The notes: generated by a model from the letters alone, not told the origin. DNA of 20,528 bases from Cylindrobasidium torrendii FP15055 ss-10 (GCA_000934385.1 KN880786.1:1-20528); one strand, 5' to 3'. Counted from the stretch's first letter, positions 1 through 9,717 are shown. Made by a program: numbers and translations.

Positions 1-2621
1 GCCAATCCATCCCTTTCTTCTCTCACCGCCTGGAACAGAAAGCACACGGACACGCGCAAATGCAGAGGATCACGGAGCTACAAGCAGAACTGGATTTGTC
101 GGTAAGCCGCCGGACTTTCTCATCTTACGCGTCCGCGATCTCATACCATCCCCAGGAACGCAATCGCCAGCTAGCAGAACAGAAAGCGGTACTGTTCAGC
201 TTTCTTCATTACAAGAACGACGCGCTCATACTCAACAGGACGAACATCAAGCTACCATCGAGTCCCTTCAGCAGCAGCAGCGCTCCGCCGACGCCCAAGA
301 AGAGGTAGCGTTGTCGTGCTGGCCCTCAGTTATGGCTCTTAGCATTCACACAGACATCCCGGTTGACCAAGCTCGTCGAGCAGCCGCAAAAGGAGGTCCG
401 AGATGCTCAGAAGCGTTACGAAGCTGAGGCTAGCGCTCGAGTAAGCGAGGTATGTCTCAATTGTGCAATTAACTGCACAAATTTGACAATTTCCACGCTT
501 TAGAACCAGGAAGTGTGTCTTCCGTTCGATTCGGGTTATCACGCATTGACCTTCTGGACAGGCCGCCGAGCAAATTCGCAGTGCAGGGGAAAGACTCGCC
601 AAAGGGCAGGTACGGACTCACATGTAAATGCACTTCTCTAATTGACCATGCTTACCCTCTCCATCAGGCTGAACTCAACGAGGCAAAGAAGAACAAGGTG
701 CTTCTTATCCCGTAGTCTGTCGTCGATGAGGTACTGACATGACAAGGGCAAGGCTAGAGCGGATGGTACAGATAGACAGGCGCCAACTAACGAGGTGCTT
801 AGACTCATTCAAATCTGTACTGGCGCTTCTGACAATTTCAGCCCTTTGTCGAGCATAATATCGAGTATAATATGGAGATTGATGCTCCTGAGGACGCCGA
901 TACTGCGTCGCCTGCGGTCAACAATGTGCAAACAACATTTTTGCCCCGTTCTTTATACTCATTCTTTGCCTTAGGGTCCAGAAGTCGCAGGCAATCAGGT
1001 ATGTGACCTACCTTCGGAGCGTAGAGGGTCGTCATACAACTTTTTGCAGGCCGATTGCAGCCCATTGAAAACGCAAGCTGACCAACCCGCTCCAGCTACC
1101 GACGGTGAGATTGTACCTTCACCGCATTTGCAATACACCAAACCGCCCTGTAGGTTTGTCTGATAGGGCTGTTCGCACTGACCAACTCTGGAGGCGTAGC
1201 AAGCATCGGCCAAGCCACGTCGACGGCTCGATTTTCAAAAACCCTGCCGGTCAAGACAAAGGTGGGCGGCTAGCTATACGCACAGTGGGCCTGCTAACTA
1301 AACTTTGCAAAAGTGGACGAGTTGGACGCGCTGCTTGCTTCGGCAAATCGCACTCTATTAGGTATAGAAGTCTTCGCTCCCTCTTGAGTTGTCAATAACG
1401 CTGACCTGCCCAAAGATGTCTTCGACGCGCAAGGAGATTCTCCTCCTACCGTCCAAGATGTCGCCAACGTCATAAAAGAGGCCCAATTGCAATTCTACCC
1501 ACTATTTCTCGACTGTATCGCAAGCAAGACCGACAAGACCGCCGGCAGCCCTAGCAAGAAAAGTCGTGCATATGCTTCGGGCACTGTGAAGTATTATCAG
1601 GGCGTTGTTGGACGCTTTTCCCACGACGTCGACCGCTCGATCTTTCAGCTCATGAGCGTGCGCATCTTCTGTAATACCAGGGTACCGCTGACCGTCTTTT
1701 CTCCAGGCCACCGTCAGCATAGCATTCTTGAAGATCACCAAGAGGCCTCACCTCAACGATTTCATTGATTACGAGTGTGCTAATCCTGACGATGTCGCCG
1801 CCGTGGAAGCTGGCGTGATGAAATTCCCGGACGGTTGCATGGACCTGTACCTAGGAGATCGATATATGAGCTGGAAGTGGAACGCTTGCGCTGTCGCCAA
1901 CATGGCGGAGGACATTTTCCGACGCAAGGTGAACAACTACGGCAGAGTCGTTCCTGCTGCAAGTCGCGAGGTGTTGGAAGCAATGATATGGGGTCTAGTC
2001 ACGCAAGCGCAAAGCTCTTGGGCGGCTGCTACGCCACGCCTAGACCTTGTCACCGGAGATTTCGAGACTGGTGCGGAGGCTTATAATCGCGCTGTTAATA
2101 CCAAGAGGAAGCGCGGCGAAGATAGCAAGAAGAGGATGAGGAAGACATATGTGAGTCTCCTCCCTTCGCCTTTTCCTCGCTAACGCCATCTGCAGAAATT
2201 GCATGATCGCCAAGATACCTGCGCAAAGCAGCGGGACGAGTATCCGGAGACATCCTCGGACTACTGGTTGTGGCAACAGCGCGGCAGCCTTGTTGCAGAC
2301 ATGGGCGTTGACGGCATGTCAAGTGAGGAAGATGAAAAAATGGACTTCGACGGTACGACCATCACGGTTCGCAAAGCCGTCCGTCCGCGCTGGATATCCG
2401 CTGCTGCTCGCGCAGAGTTACAAGCCATCGACAGCAAAATGGTGGTCACCAAGCAAAGAACTCCTCGCGTCAGGTCAGACATACTTAGTCGGAACGAGAG
2501 CGCGCCCATAGGCCTGCACAAATCCTGTTATGACGATACGTATCTGAAGGGTCAATCCCATGGGGATTTGGTGAACTTAGCTGTGTTGAGGATTCCTCAC
2601 CCTTTGTTGGATAGACGCTAG
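1..2621 (+). CDS. Uncharacterised coiled-coil protein, 16 exons, 5' end possibly outside the window
   Basis: Function is unknown. Splicing 15 GT-AG introns of 45-64 bp gives one frame of 596 aa from the ATG at 60. The frame is also open back to the window edge, so the true start may lie upstream. Exons from the ATG: 60-101, 156-188, 239-304, 354-449, 504-512, 562-609, 668-697, 747-794, 842-925, 975-998, 1050-1104, 1154-1249, 1314-1361, 1416-1657, 1707-2150, 2196-2621. Residues 1 to about 110 are Glu/Gln/Lys/Arg/Ala-rich with heptad-like spacing (coiled coil). Residues 110-225 look disordered. Residues 227-455 are helical and rich in Trp and Tyr, followed by a KRKRGEDSKKRMRK basic patch. The last exon carries GVDGMSSEEDE near residue 495. 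From memory, this acidic motif followed by a basic tail recurs in uncharacterised Agaricomycete proteins; that is recollection, not a search. A transposon-associated or domesticated origin is possible but not shown. Confidence 0.72.
504..512 (+). other. 9-nt microexon of the coiled-coil gene
   Basis: The codons AAC CAG GAA sit between a 54-bp intron (450-503, ending in tttag) and a 49-bp intron (513-561, gtgtgt to gacag). Both flanking exons stay in phase 0 whether the microexon is kept or skipped, so it could be alternatively used. Skipping would make a single 112-bp intron, about twice the local norm, which favours inclusion. Confidence 0.5.
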
Positions 2622-3440
2622 CCATACGCTAGATAGACAAATGCAACGACGCTGCAGCAATGCGGTGCGGTTTACTGTGAAATGAATGCACGGGAAGTGC
2701 CGCGGAATTCATGCAGTCACAAGGATTCCAAGCACCACAAAGATTAAGTATACTCACGCGATACTGACGCGACTCAGCGCGTCAGAATCCGCGTGCGGCA
2801 CATCGAATGCTCGCATTGCCTCCAAGAGTCCAAGTCCATCTGGCATCCGATATTGCGCGTCCATCCTTCAAGCTTCAAGCTTCAAGCCTCAACTTGCGTC
2901 AGGCTTCAAGCTTCATCTGTCTGATGTCTCAGCCCTCAAATGTTGCGAGTGTAACAAAGGCATTCAAGTACGAGTTAGAGGACATTAACCGGTTGGTGCG
3001 CGATGAATTGAGCAAACCGCCCAGTCAAGCTGCTTCAAATTACAAAATAAATAAACATCGTATAGAGCGTTAACGTAGGTTCTATTGAACTCGACGCTGT
3101 TTTTGTCTGATTGTGCTCGCTGAACTTCCCCATTTTGATGCACTTGAACAACGTGTGAATGTCACAAAGTTTGCACACATACGATGCACTGGCACGGGTG
3201 CATCTTTGAACCGGTATGTTTCGATAGCTCACTGTGCCAATTTGATTACGCTTCGACACCGTTCAAGTCGTTAGCGTTTGTGTAAGATGCCGGTGGTTGG
3301 CTACAAGTTCTTGCAGCAAAGCGAGCACTTCGTGGTTTGTTGACGGCGCAGAATGCGCGTTTACAAACTCCTTTGGTCTTCAGATAAGTTTATTCGGCGT
3401 CGCTGCGTTGGAAGCAACAGGCAACATCGCGTAGATGATC
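2622..3440. other. Intergenic, no gene supported
   Basis: Reading frames here lack splice-consistent continuations and recognisable motifs. The stretch probably holds the 3' UTR of the upstream gene. The only structure seen is the short CTTCAAG tandem repeat listed separately. Confidence 0.5.
2866..2917. repeat. Short CTTCAAG tandem repeat
   Basis: Three exact head-to-tail copies of the 7-mer CTTCAAG occupy 2866-2886. A degenerate copy (CCTCAAC) follows, then another exact copy at 2904-2910 and a partial one. This is a small simple repeat, probably from replication slippage. Confidence 0.8.
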
Positions 3441-3618
3441 GCGACCAGCGTGACAAAATCCGATTTATTTAACGCGACGGTAAACTCTACTAAGAATCAA
3501 TCCGGTCCTCGGATGGTAGAAAAATTGATAGGTGTCCCCGGGAGCGGGTACATCCTAAGGGGCTGTCTAGCAATCTTTATATTATTTTAAGTTATGTACA
3601 AGTAGTATTCAAAACAGG

Positions 3619-3643
3619 CGCATTTTGAGCCAATCCGCTCATT
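3619..3643 (+). repeat. Left arm of perfect 25-bp inverted repeat (MITE)
   Basis: Its exact reverse complement lies at 3748-3772, 104 bp downstream, and the pair could fold into a long stem. It is the best preserved part of the element's arms. Confidence 0.9.
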
Positions 3644-3747
3644 GTAAGCCACGATACGAGCTTGGAGCTCTGAGATTTGTTCACTAGCTAAAATAAAAGC
3701 CCTAGTCGTATTAATTTACATGTATACGGCGGTCATGTCGTGGTCTA

Positions 3748-3772
3748 AATGAGCGGATTGGCTCAAAATGCG
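3748..3772 (-). repeat. Right arm of perfect 25-bp inverted repeat (MITE)
   Basis: Exact reverse complement of 3619-3643. Outside it the arms continue with mismatches to the terminal GGCTGTCT. Confidence 0.9.
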
Positions 3773-3967
3773 TCTTGTTTAGGCCACTACTTTTTGTACA
3801 TGACTTAGGATTTTGAAAAATATCCAGACAGCCTCCTATGATGTACTCACTCTAGTCAACGCACGGCGATTTTCTCCCTACATCCGAACTTGATTTCTAA
3901 TATAGCGTTTACTAGCGTTTATGGGCCTACGGCGTTAATAACAAGTCGGATTTTGTCGCGCCGGTCG

Positions 3968-4008
3968 CACGTGATGCGGCCTGTTGCGTCCTGCCGCGGC
4001 GCCGCGGC
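3968..4008. promoter_or_regulatory. CACGTG box and 16-bp GC palindrome upstream of the zinc-finger gene
   Basis: CACGTG at 3968-3973 is an E-box/G-box core, the site type bound by bHLH proteins. A perfect 16-bp palindrome, GCCGCGGCGCCGCGGC, occupies 3993-4008. Both lie 150-195 bp before the ATG at 4163, a plausible core promoter position. The regulatory role is inferred from position and symmetry only. Confidence 0.35.
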
Positions 4009-4162
4009 GTGAGGCCTATCTTATCTTATTACCTAGCGCGCCCTTTCCCATTTTGGCGCCGAAAGTGCATCTGTGCGTGTACTGCCCCCGAGAGCAGATT
4101 CCTTTTCCCACGGCCCCAACGTTGTCGTCTTACCATCGTCGTAGATCGCCATCGTGCAAAGG

Positions 4163-5575
4163 ATGCCTCCATTAGACCCCGGCAAGAGGCCCAAGAAGCA
4201 TTTATGCAGGTACATTGGTTGTGGGTTTCGTACTGCTTATGGGCAAAGCCTTAAGTCGTAAGTTGGTTAACTCGCTGATTCGGATTCCCTTGCTTCAAGT
4301 TGTTTCTCTGTCTCCTTGTTGCCTTTCCGAGCCTCCTTCGCGCGCCTGCCACGATCTGACGGACTCCTAGTCATATCACGCGACATACTTCATCTGAACC
4401 GCACGTCTGCATCGAACTTCATTGCAGATTCAAGTCAGCCAGCCTCAGGGACCTGTTCGTCCACCGGCAGGAAGCTCACCATAGAGTGAAGAGGGAGACG
4501 GTAAGCCCCAGCGGCGACCCAGCGGCGAAGGAAGCAACAAGGTCTACGGCGACAAGGCGTCACTGCGAGAGTGGACTCGCAGGGAACCGCAGAAGAGAGA
4601 AGGACGAGATCAGCAAGCCTGGCCCCGCCTTCGACGATGAACGGCCTCGAACAGGTGCGCGGAGCGTCCAGTACGTCTATTGTCGGCAGGATGCCAGCGG
4701 TCAGACGACGGCATGTAACCATTGGGGCTGCGCCTTCCGTGCGCGCAAGGATCAAGAAGCTGCCCAGGATACTCGTCGAGGGCGCGTTGGGAACAGCCCT
4801 GGCCCTTCGTCCTCTCGAATCGCTGCGCAGAGCAATGGCACACTGCAGAAACGTAAACGAGAGGATGCAGCTACCGATGCGTTTCTGCCTTCATCTATAT
4901 CCGCGTCTGACGATGACAGCGAGCCGATGCGAATCCGCAGACGTCTGCAGGCTCCTTCCGCCAATGCCGATGAATACGAGCAAGAGAATATCGAGGAGGA
5001 CGAAATGGATATGTTGAATCCTACGCGATACTCCCAAAGCCTCGACGTCCTGCCCGAAGTCCGCCTTCCCAGTCCGCCAAAGAGACGTACCACAAGGGCG
5101 CCATCTGTCAAGGAAGAGGAAGTCCGCAACGAGCTTGACACGCTGAGCCAAGCGGGATGCTCGAAGCCGAGCGTGGCAGAGCTGCATGAAGCCGTAGCAA
5201 GGCAAGAAAGTAGGTTAATTCATCCTTCTACTTTTATGAGCTAACATTTTGGGAGAAATGGTGCGCCAGATCCGCCGCAATGTCAAGAATCTTTGTAGGC
5301 ATGGGCTTAGAATCGAGGTGGCTTGGGAGGATGCGCGACCGTTTGTGCGAGACGAAATGCAAGTTCTTGGTGAAAAATTCAGACAGGCAATCTCGAAGGC
5401 GTTCGCGGAGCAGCCGGATGCTTGATAATATGTAGGAAGTGTAGTGGAGGCGATTCGCCAGGATGTATTGAATGAAGACACTTTTTTGGTCTCGACGCTC
5501 AAACTTGTGCTCGAAACAGCTGCAGGGGCAAGACTGGCAGGAGCATCGGGCTCACCCGCTACAGCGACATGGTAA
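4163..5575 (+). CDS. C2H2 zinc-finger protein (two fingers), probable nuclear regulator
   Basis: Exons 4163-4257, 4371-5209, 5256-5369 and 5436-5575 give 395 aa. Splicing exon 1 to 4371 joins two textbook fingers: C15-x4-C20-x12-H33-x3-H37, then a TSSEPHV linker, then C45-x4-C50-x12-H63-x4-H68. Later come basic nuclear-signal-like KRKRED and SPPKRR, an acidic Ser/Asp/Glu-rich middle, and a helical C-terminus. C2H2 pairs of this kind usually bind DNA, so a transcription factor role is likely but the target is unknown. Uncertain points: strong donor-like gtaagc at 4501 and gtacgt at 4671 mean part of 4500-4810 may be intronic even though the frame is open. Leaving the last intron (5370-5435) unspliced would end the protein at 5425. 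Intron 1 (113 bp) is long for this window. Confidence 0.7.
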
Positions 5576-6096
5576 ACTCCCTGTCAATAGACCCCAGCCT
5601 GATGGTTTGTTATATCTTAAGCAGTCTAGGAACAGGGCGGATTAGTTGGCAGCGCTGTCCTAGGCTACCTACGCCGCTAGATTGAATCTGATTCCTTGCC
5701 TAAATTGTCATACGGCCGTACTGAGCAGGAAAGTAAGACCATCCAAAGAGCCAAAACAGTTTGGCAGCACTACCAAAAAATCAAAGAGCGAAAATAACTG
5801 AATAACGCGAAACCAATACTCTCAGATGCACCTTTCAGCGCGCAGAAGAGGTATTTTGCAAGGCCAAAGAATCTCTCCTTTTGCATATTGATGGCTGGAA
5901 TTCCTGAATGTTTACGACCTTTGCTTTCTACTTTTAATTGCCATTAGCAAACCATTTTCTCTGCTGCGGATAATTCAATCTTTATCTATTTGTGTTGAGC
6001 TGGAGTCATGTTTGGGGACTCTATGGACAGACGGCCGTCTAAGTAGCTACGCGAGCTGAGAATGATGCCGCAGTCGCTGTTGCCCCTGATCTCTAA
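5576..6096. other. Intergenic, AT-rich, no gene supported
   Basis: The stretch is AT-rich with frequent stops in all frames. It presumably holds the 3' UTR of the zinc-finger gene. Just before 6094 the plus frame that becomes open at 6097 already reads as Ala/Asp/Val-rich coding sequence broken by TAA codons, so the relic listed next may begin here. Confidence 0.4.
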
Positions 6097-6603
6097 GATG
6101 CCTTTGTAGACGCGGAACTCGTAGAACAAACCCGTTCCCTTTGCCAGGGAGTTGCGCCTCATTTTGTTTCTACTATACAAGAAATCAAATTCAAAGACAG
6201 GATCCCAACCGCCATTTCAATTGAGCATTACCCTCAGAGAGACCGCGCAACCGCGACGCAAGCAATCAATCGTGAGAGCGATACTAGTATTCCTGCTTGT
6301 TGCCCAGATAATAGGATACATGGGCCTGAGTTGCCCTCCTCAATTAGTCCTATACTTAACCTACGTAGATACAATCATATTGCTGAAGCGGTTCAAGTAA
6401 CTAACGTCAACGCCCTCGAATCGAACGGACGATTTGGCAGGCTTGATTATGTCAGCGCGCTGCTTGACTCTCGACCGCCAACGTTAACCCTCGCCGCGAC
6501 TCACGCCGGCGGTGATGTCGTCCAAGTCTCCGGCCGTACCCAACACCAGCACGCTCGCATTTTGGCCTCTATGCAAGCTTCAGCGGATCAACTGAACCAA
6601 TGA
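6097..6603 (+). pseudogene. Unidentified coding relic, 168 codons open without an early ATG
   Basis: One plus frame stays open from 6097 to the TGA at 6601-6603. It looks like protein (for example AFVDAELVEQTRSL near the start and VSALLDSRPPTLTLAATHAG later), but its first ATG is at 6571. A TAA at 6094-6096 separates it from further coding-like sequence upstream. It is either an internal exon or, more likely, a fragment of a decayed gene. No domain recognised. Confidence 0.35.
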
Positions 6604-6667
6604 ATGTCAAACAGACCGTCGCAGCGCCGTCTGCATGCCGTCAAGCGACAGCTGCTGTTCAAGATTC

Positions 6668-7068
6668 GGTGGAAGACCGCTGTATGCAGTCTGGTGCGTC
6701 CACAAAAACAAGGTGCAGATCTCAAGGGCGCGTCGTGAGGTACGTTGACTGCGCTACATCTACCATTGTATCAATCACTCACTTAACTTTAGCCAAACGC
6801 CGATGACGCCCCCAGCTGGCTATGCGGAGGCCGGCCTGTAGCAACCTTGTTCTCGGGTTTGCCGAGGGCGGTAGCTTACAAGTTGCGACCCTTACCGCCG
6901 GAAGTCTTCGCGCAACAACTTGGCAATTCACTTCGCGATGTGCAAGGTCACTTCACGTCTTCGAGTAACAAATATGGCGTCCACATCATCGAGACGGGTC
7001 GCAATCAGCCTCACACATCGAGTTCAAGCGTAGGCTATCTCGTGGAACAACTTCGGGCGCAGCTATGA
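6668..7068 (+). pseudogene. Two-exon relic of an uncharacterised fungal protein, C-terminal end
   Basis: A 53-bp intron with good sites (gtacgt at 6740, ctttag ending 6792) joins two open stretches into one frame ending at TGA 7066-7068. The first exon contains FGGRPLYAVWCVHKNKVQ; the second reads RPVATLFSGLPRAVAYKLRP, then LPPEVFAQQLGNSL. A Gly-Arg-Pro-Leu motif followed by a basic stretch recalls the middle of large uncharacterised Agaricomycete proteins; this is weak recollection. No start codon is identified. A competing donor (gtgagg, 6735) gives a premature stop. Confidence 0.35.
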
Positions 7069-7256
7069 GAAACCAGCAAAGCTTGTCAGACGTCATGAAC
7101 GCGGACGCCGGACAAGCAGGATTTCGGCGCGGCACGACAAACCCACAGCCCGCTTGCGCTGAAGGCGCTCACTGTCATGATGACAGATGGGGTTATCTTT
7201 ACTGTCAAGGCGTATAATTGTATGACTTGTGATTTCTCGGTGCGCCCTATTGATAC

Positions 7257-7956
7257 TCAAGACTCAGCGTACTGATTTTCTCTGTGCAGGCCGATGTATA
7301 ATAGATCGCTGACTGCATTGATGTCGCCCCAAGATTGTGTTGCGTGCCCTTCTTGTATGATTTCGGCTTCGTCCTTGGTGCGCACACTGTCAAGATCAAA
7401 CAGTTCCCAGACCTTCATTCTATTAAACATTCCTTCATCTCGCCCGCAAGCTTCAACGTCCGACTCAACCGACCTTATAGATGTTGCCCGACCAGCCGTT
7501 CCATCCGTGGAAGTGCAGCACCATATTTTCGAGCGCGTCTTTGGGATTACGAGCCAGCTTTTGCCCAACTTCACCTATGCCGAACTTATTCCATCAGCTA
7601 AAGGCCTTGCCGAACTACTCTTGCATATCCATAAAGGAAGAGCAGCGAACAACAAAGGGAGACATCTGCAACCCGTCATAAGATGTGTTTGCCGCTTCAA
7701 GCTGTAAGCTTAATCCAGTCCTTCGACCGCTTCTCACCTGTCTGCAGCTTGTCTTGGCTCATGTGAAGGGTATCCTCGGCAAGGCTGATTGCGACCTCCT
7801 TAGGCGCTGAATTCTTGTAAGCCATCATGAAGCTGCCGACGTCGAGCAACAATCGCTCACCCAGTTCACAGGCAACTCATTTGCTACTTGCTCCAGGTTG
7901 TCGTCGACCTCGTCGACGGCCTCCTCGCATTCACCTTTTGGATCGTCAGCGTCCAT
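7257..7956 (-). pseudogene. Minus-strand relic of an uncharacterised protein (HFHGWNGWSGN motif)
   Basis: Exons read downward: 7956-7861 (32 codons from ATG, acidic, starting MDADDPKGE); intron of 47 bp; 7813-7738; intron of 72 bp; then 7665 onward; intron 7473-7413; and 7412-7257 to the TGA. The third block carries GQKLARNPKDALENMVLHFH and GWNGWSGNIYK; the last carries VWELFDLDSVRT and QSWGDINA. The coding character and 47-72 bp GT-AG introns are clear. However, the frame leading into GQKLARNP contains TAG and TGA codons near 7590-7620, so the gene looks broken. Family not identified; similar blocks may occur in other mushroom orphans. Confidence 0.45.
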
Positions 7957-8680
7957 TGGAGGACGCAGCGAGTGGCTCAAGCGACTTTAACTGGGACTTC
8001 TCGATGCTTCCGGCTGGGGAGCGACGTGGGATGTAGGACTGGGACTGTGGCCGCTGGAGTTCTCCGAGTGAATACCAATTTTTCGCCCCGCAATGAACGT
8101 TGAGCTCAAAGTACATAGCATGCAGTCGTGGCCCAACATTCTCAACCCGGCGGGTATTCCTGACGACGTGCGGAACCAGAGACCCTCCACTTTCTTTCAT
8201 CTGTTCTCCTACTACCCGCAGCGGATGTAAGGGGTGTCTCCGCTCAGTACCTACTCTAGGTAAGTACCCTACTGTTGCTACTATATACTATCTCACTCAA
8301 GCTGACGTGACTTTAGTCAAGTGCTTTTGGAATTGCCCGGGACATTATCTACAGTGCTACGAAGTCTCACATGAACCCATTAAACCTTTGGGGTGGTAGC
8401 TCAACTCTCCTTGCTTGGTGTTATTCCCACCGTCCACACCATAGAAGTTGGCAGGGCGGACACGGTTCTGACATGCTCATTCACTTGTCGAATAGAACCG
8501 TATGTTCAGTATCAACTAGCGTTTGAATCAACGCTACACCTATCTGTACTTGCCTTAGTATCATCAATCCGACAAGTTGACGAACGACCATCCTCTGGTC
8601 ACCGATAGCACGTATGTTAGATGAGCATTAGGCTTATAAACAGCGCGTTCTCATCATGTAAATGCATTTATGTTCATTTG
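7957..8680. other. Mostly non-coding; one short orphan exon on the plus strand
   Basis: The only coding-like piece is 8317-8395 on the plus strand, preceded by an intron-like 57-bp segment (gtaagt at 8260, ctttag ending 8316). It reads AFGIARDIIYSATKSH followed by MNPLNLWG. A stop sits in the only in-phase continuation across that intron, so it is a fragment at best. Nothing else is supported. Confidence 0.3.
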
Positions 8681-9356
8681 CTTGACTGGTCAACGAGCAC
8701 ATCCCAACCTTCTCGCACTCGAGTCTGACCGCGAGCGCGCTTGTCAGCGTCTGCTCGGACCATGCCAAACTGCCTAACGCCAAGGAGCAGCGGAGACTCC
8801 ATGAAGAGTACGTGCAGCGCCGGGATGAATACCACAAGGAGTTCCAGAGGGGGCATCCTACAAGGTAAGTTCGACGCGCCTGCGCCTCTAAGCAAACACT
8901 CATGTTTTTATATTGGAGTCGACGTAAAACTTAGGAAGTTCATTGTTGCCTGGCTAAACGACGCCGCCGTACAGTCTTGCGGCCCCTTGTAATGGCGTAC
9001 AATGAGTGCGTCGATTTCCCTTCGCACGTATGCCGCGTGATGGCACTCATAGCCGTGTCAAATTTATGAAGCTATGGCAAGTGGCGAGGTTTCACAACAT
9101 GTATGATGTCTTGTACGGAGGGCAGAAGAGCAGTGAAGCGGTTGTTTTGGTAGGCTAATGCAAGGCTAACGTGCATCGTTCATACTGGGACTAATTTGCG
9201 CTCATACTTATACTACTACTCCATCGGAACAACTTATACAAATCCAGCGTCGCACATAACACAACAGACATTTGCTCACAATTCGCCGACGAGGACTATT
9301 TGAAGCAAGTTCACGCAGACATAGACGTCGTCGTGGGTATTACGAAATCCGACTAA
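8681..9356 (+). pseudogene. Fragmented unidentified gene, plus strand
   Basis: Three blocks in the same orientation look coding. At 8681-8873 a frame reads KLPNAKEQRRLHEEYVQRRD and EYHKEFQRGHPT, ending at a good donor (gtaagt); a 64-bp intron leads to KFIVAWLND and then a stop at about 8990. An ATG at 9030 opens a 40-codon exon (RVKFMKLWQVARFHNMYDVL) ending at a donor at 9150. A final block (DICSQFADEDYLKQVHADID) ends at TAA 9354-9356. The splice phases of the last two do not match and the middle is broken by stops, so this is probably a decayed gene. Family unknown. Confidence 0.35.
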
Positions 9357-9717
9357 GTACTATGGTACGTGTTGCTAGTTGTTAAAGTTAAGAACGTAGT
9401 AGTCTTCATAAATCGTAAAGCAACCTGTAACTTAGAGGATGGCGTTGAGACCACAGATGGGGCCGAGGGATCCACGGAGGTCGTTGAGGATGCAGCCAAT
9501 GAGGCCAACGACTGGTGCCGGTGATGTTAATCGAGGTGAGGGAGCGGAGAGGTAGCGCCTGGGGAGCGCGCGCTAGCGTCTTCAGAATATCCAGCGCCGG
9601 TTGATATCTGGGATAATCGCTCTTTTCACGTTCGACGCCTTCCCAGCCGACATACAACTTGCCCAGAGGCTCAGAGCAGCATCACGATTGACATTGGTAG
9701 GTCGTACTGCACATATC
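9357..9717. other. Probable 3' remains of the transcription factor relic; no gene supported
   Basis: On the minus strand a hydrophobic frame ends near 9437 (VVGLIGCILNDLRGSLGP). Other frames in this stretch are open but change register repeatedly. It may be the degraded C-terminal part of the transcription factor relic or something else. No confident assignment. Confidence 0.3.

Larger units (their letters stand above)
3558..3836. mobile_element. 279-bp MITE-like foldback element with TA flanks
   Basis: The ends are AGGGGCTGTCT and, on the reverse strand, GGAGGCTGTCT. TA precedes the left end (3556-3557) and follows the right end (3837-3838), as expected for a Tc1/mariner-like target duplication. 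Long arms are inverted copies of each other; the best block is 25 bp, perfect, at 3619-3643 against 3748-3772 (core TTTTGAGCCAATCCGCTC). Similarity runs from the tips through this block to the ccacga motifs near the centre. There is no coding capacity, so mobility would need a transposase elsewhere. The superfamily is inferred from the TA dinucleotide only. Confidence 0.75.
3441..3968. mobile_element. Old inverted-repeat element interrupted by a MITE
   Basis: GCGACCAGCGTGACAAAATC at 3441-3460 is repeated in inverted orientation at 3946-3968, with about 21 of 23 positions matching over the full arm. Weaker similarity continues inward (a taacgc block, then aatcaa and cggatg blocks). No clear target duplication remains. 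The interior is occupied by the younger 3558-3836 element. Without that insert the element would be about 250 bp and non-coding, which fits an old MITE. The family is not identified. Confidence 0.6.

Noticed and set aside
2686..3073. Overlapping plus-strand open frames after the first gene
   Set aside because: They run through the CTTCAAG tandem repeat, have no splice support or motif, and end in AT-rich sequence.
4258..4427. A 170-bp first intron for the zinc-finger gene
   Set aside because: The segment 4371-4427 is open in the downstream frame and encodes exactly the missing His-His and Cys-Cys of the two fingers, so the intron is taken to end at 4370.
4483..5244. Treating the other two frames of the zinc-finger gene's second exon as separate genes
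   Set aside because: They share the exon with the zinc-finger frame and have low-complexity Ser/Arg composition; at most they mark unrecognised introns near 4501 and 4671.
9430..9530. Hydrophobic VVGLIGCILNDL frame as a hydrophobin C-terminus
   Set aside because: The eight-cysteine hydrophobin pattern is absent; only two cysteines are visible and no upstream exon with the Cys-Cys pair was found.
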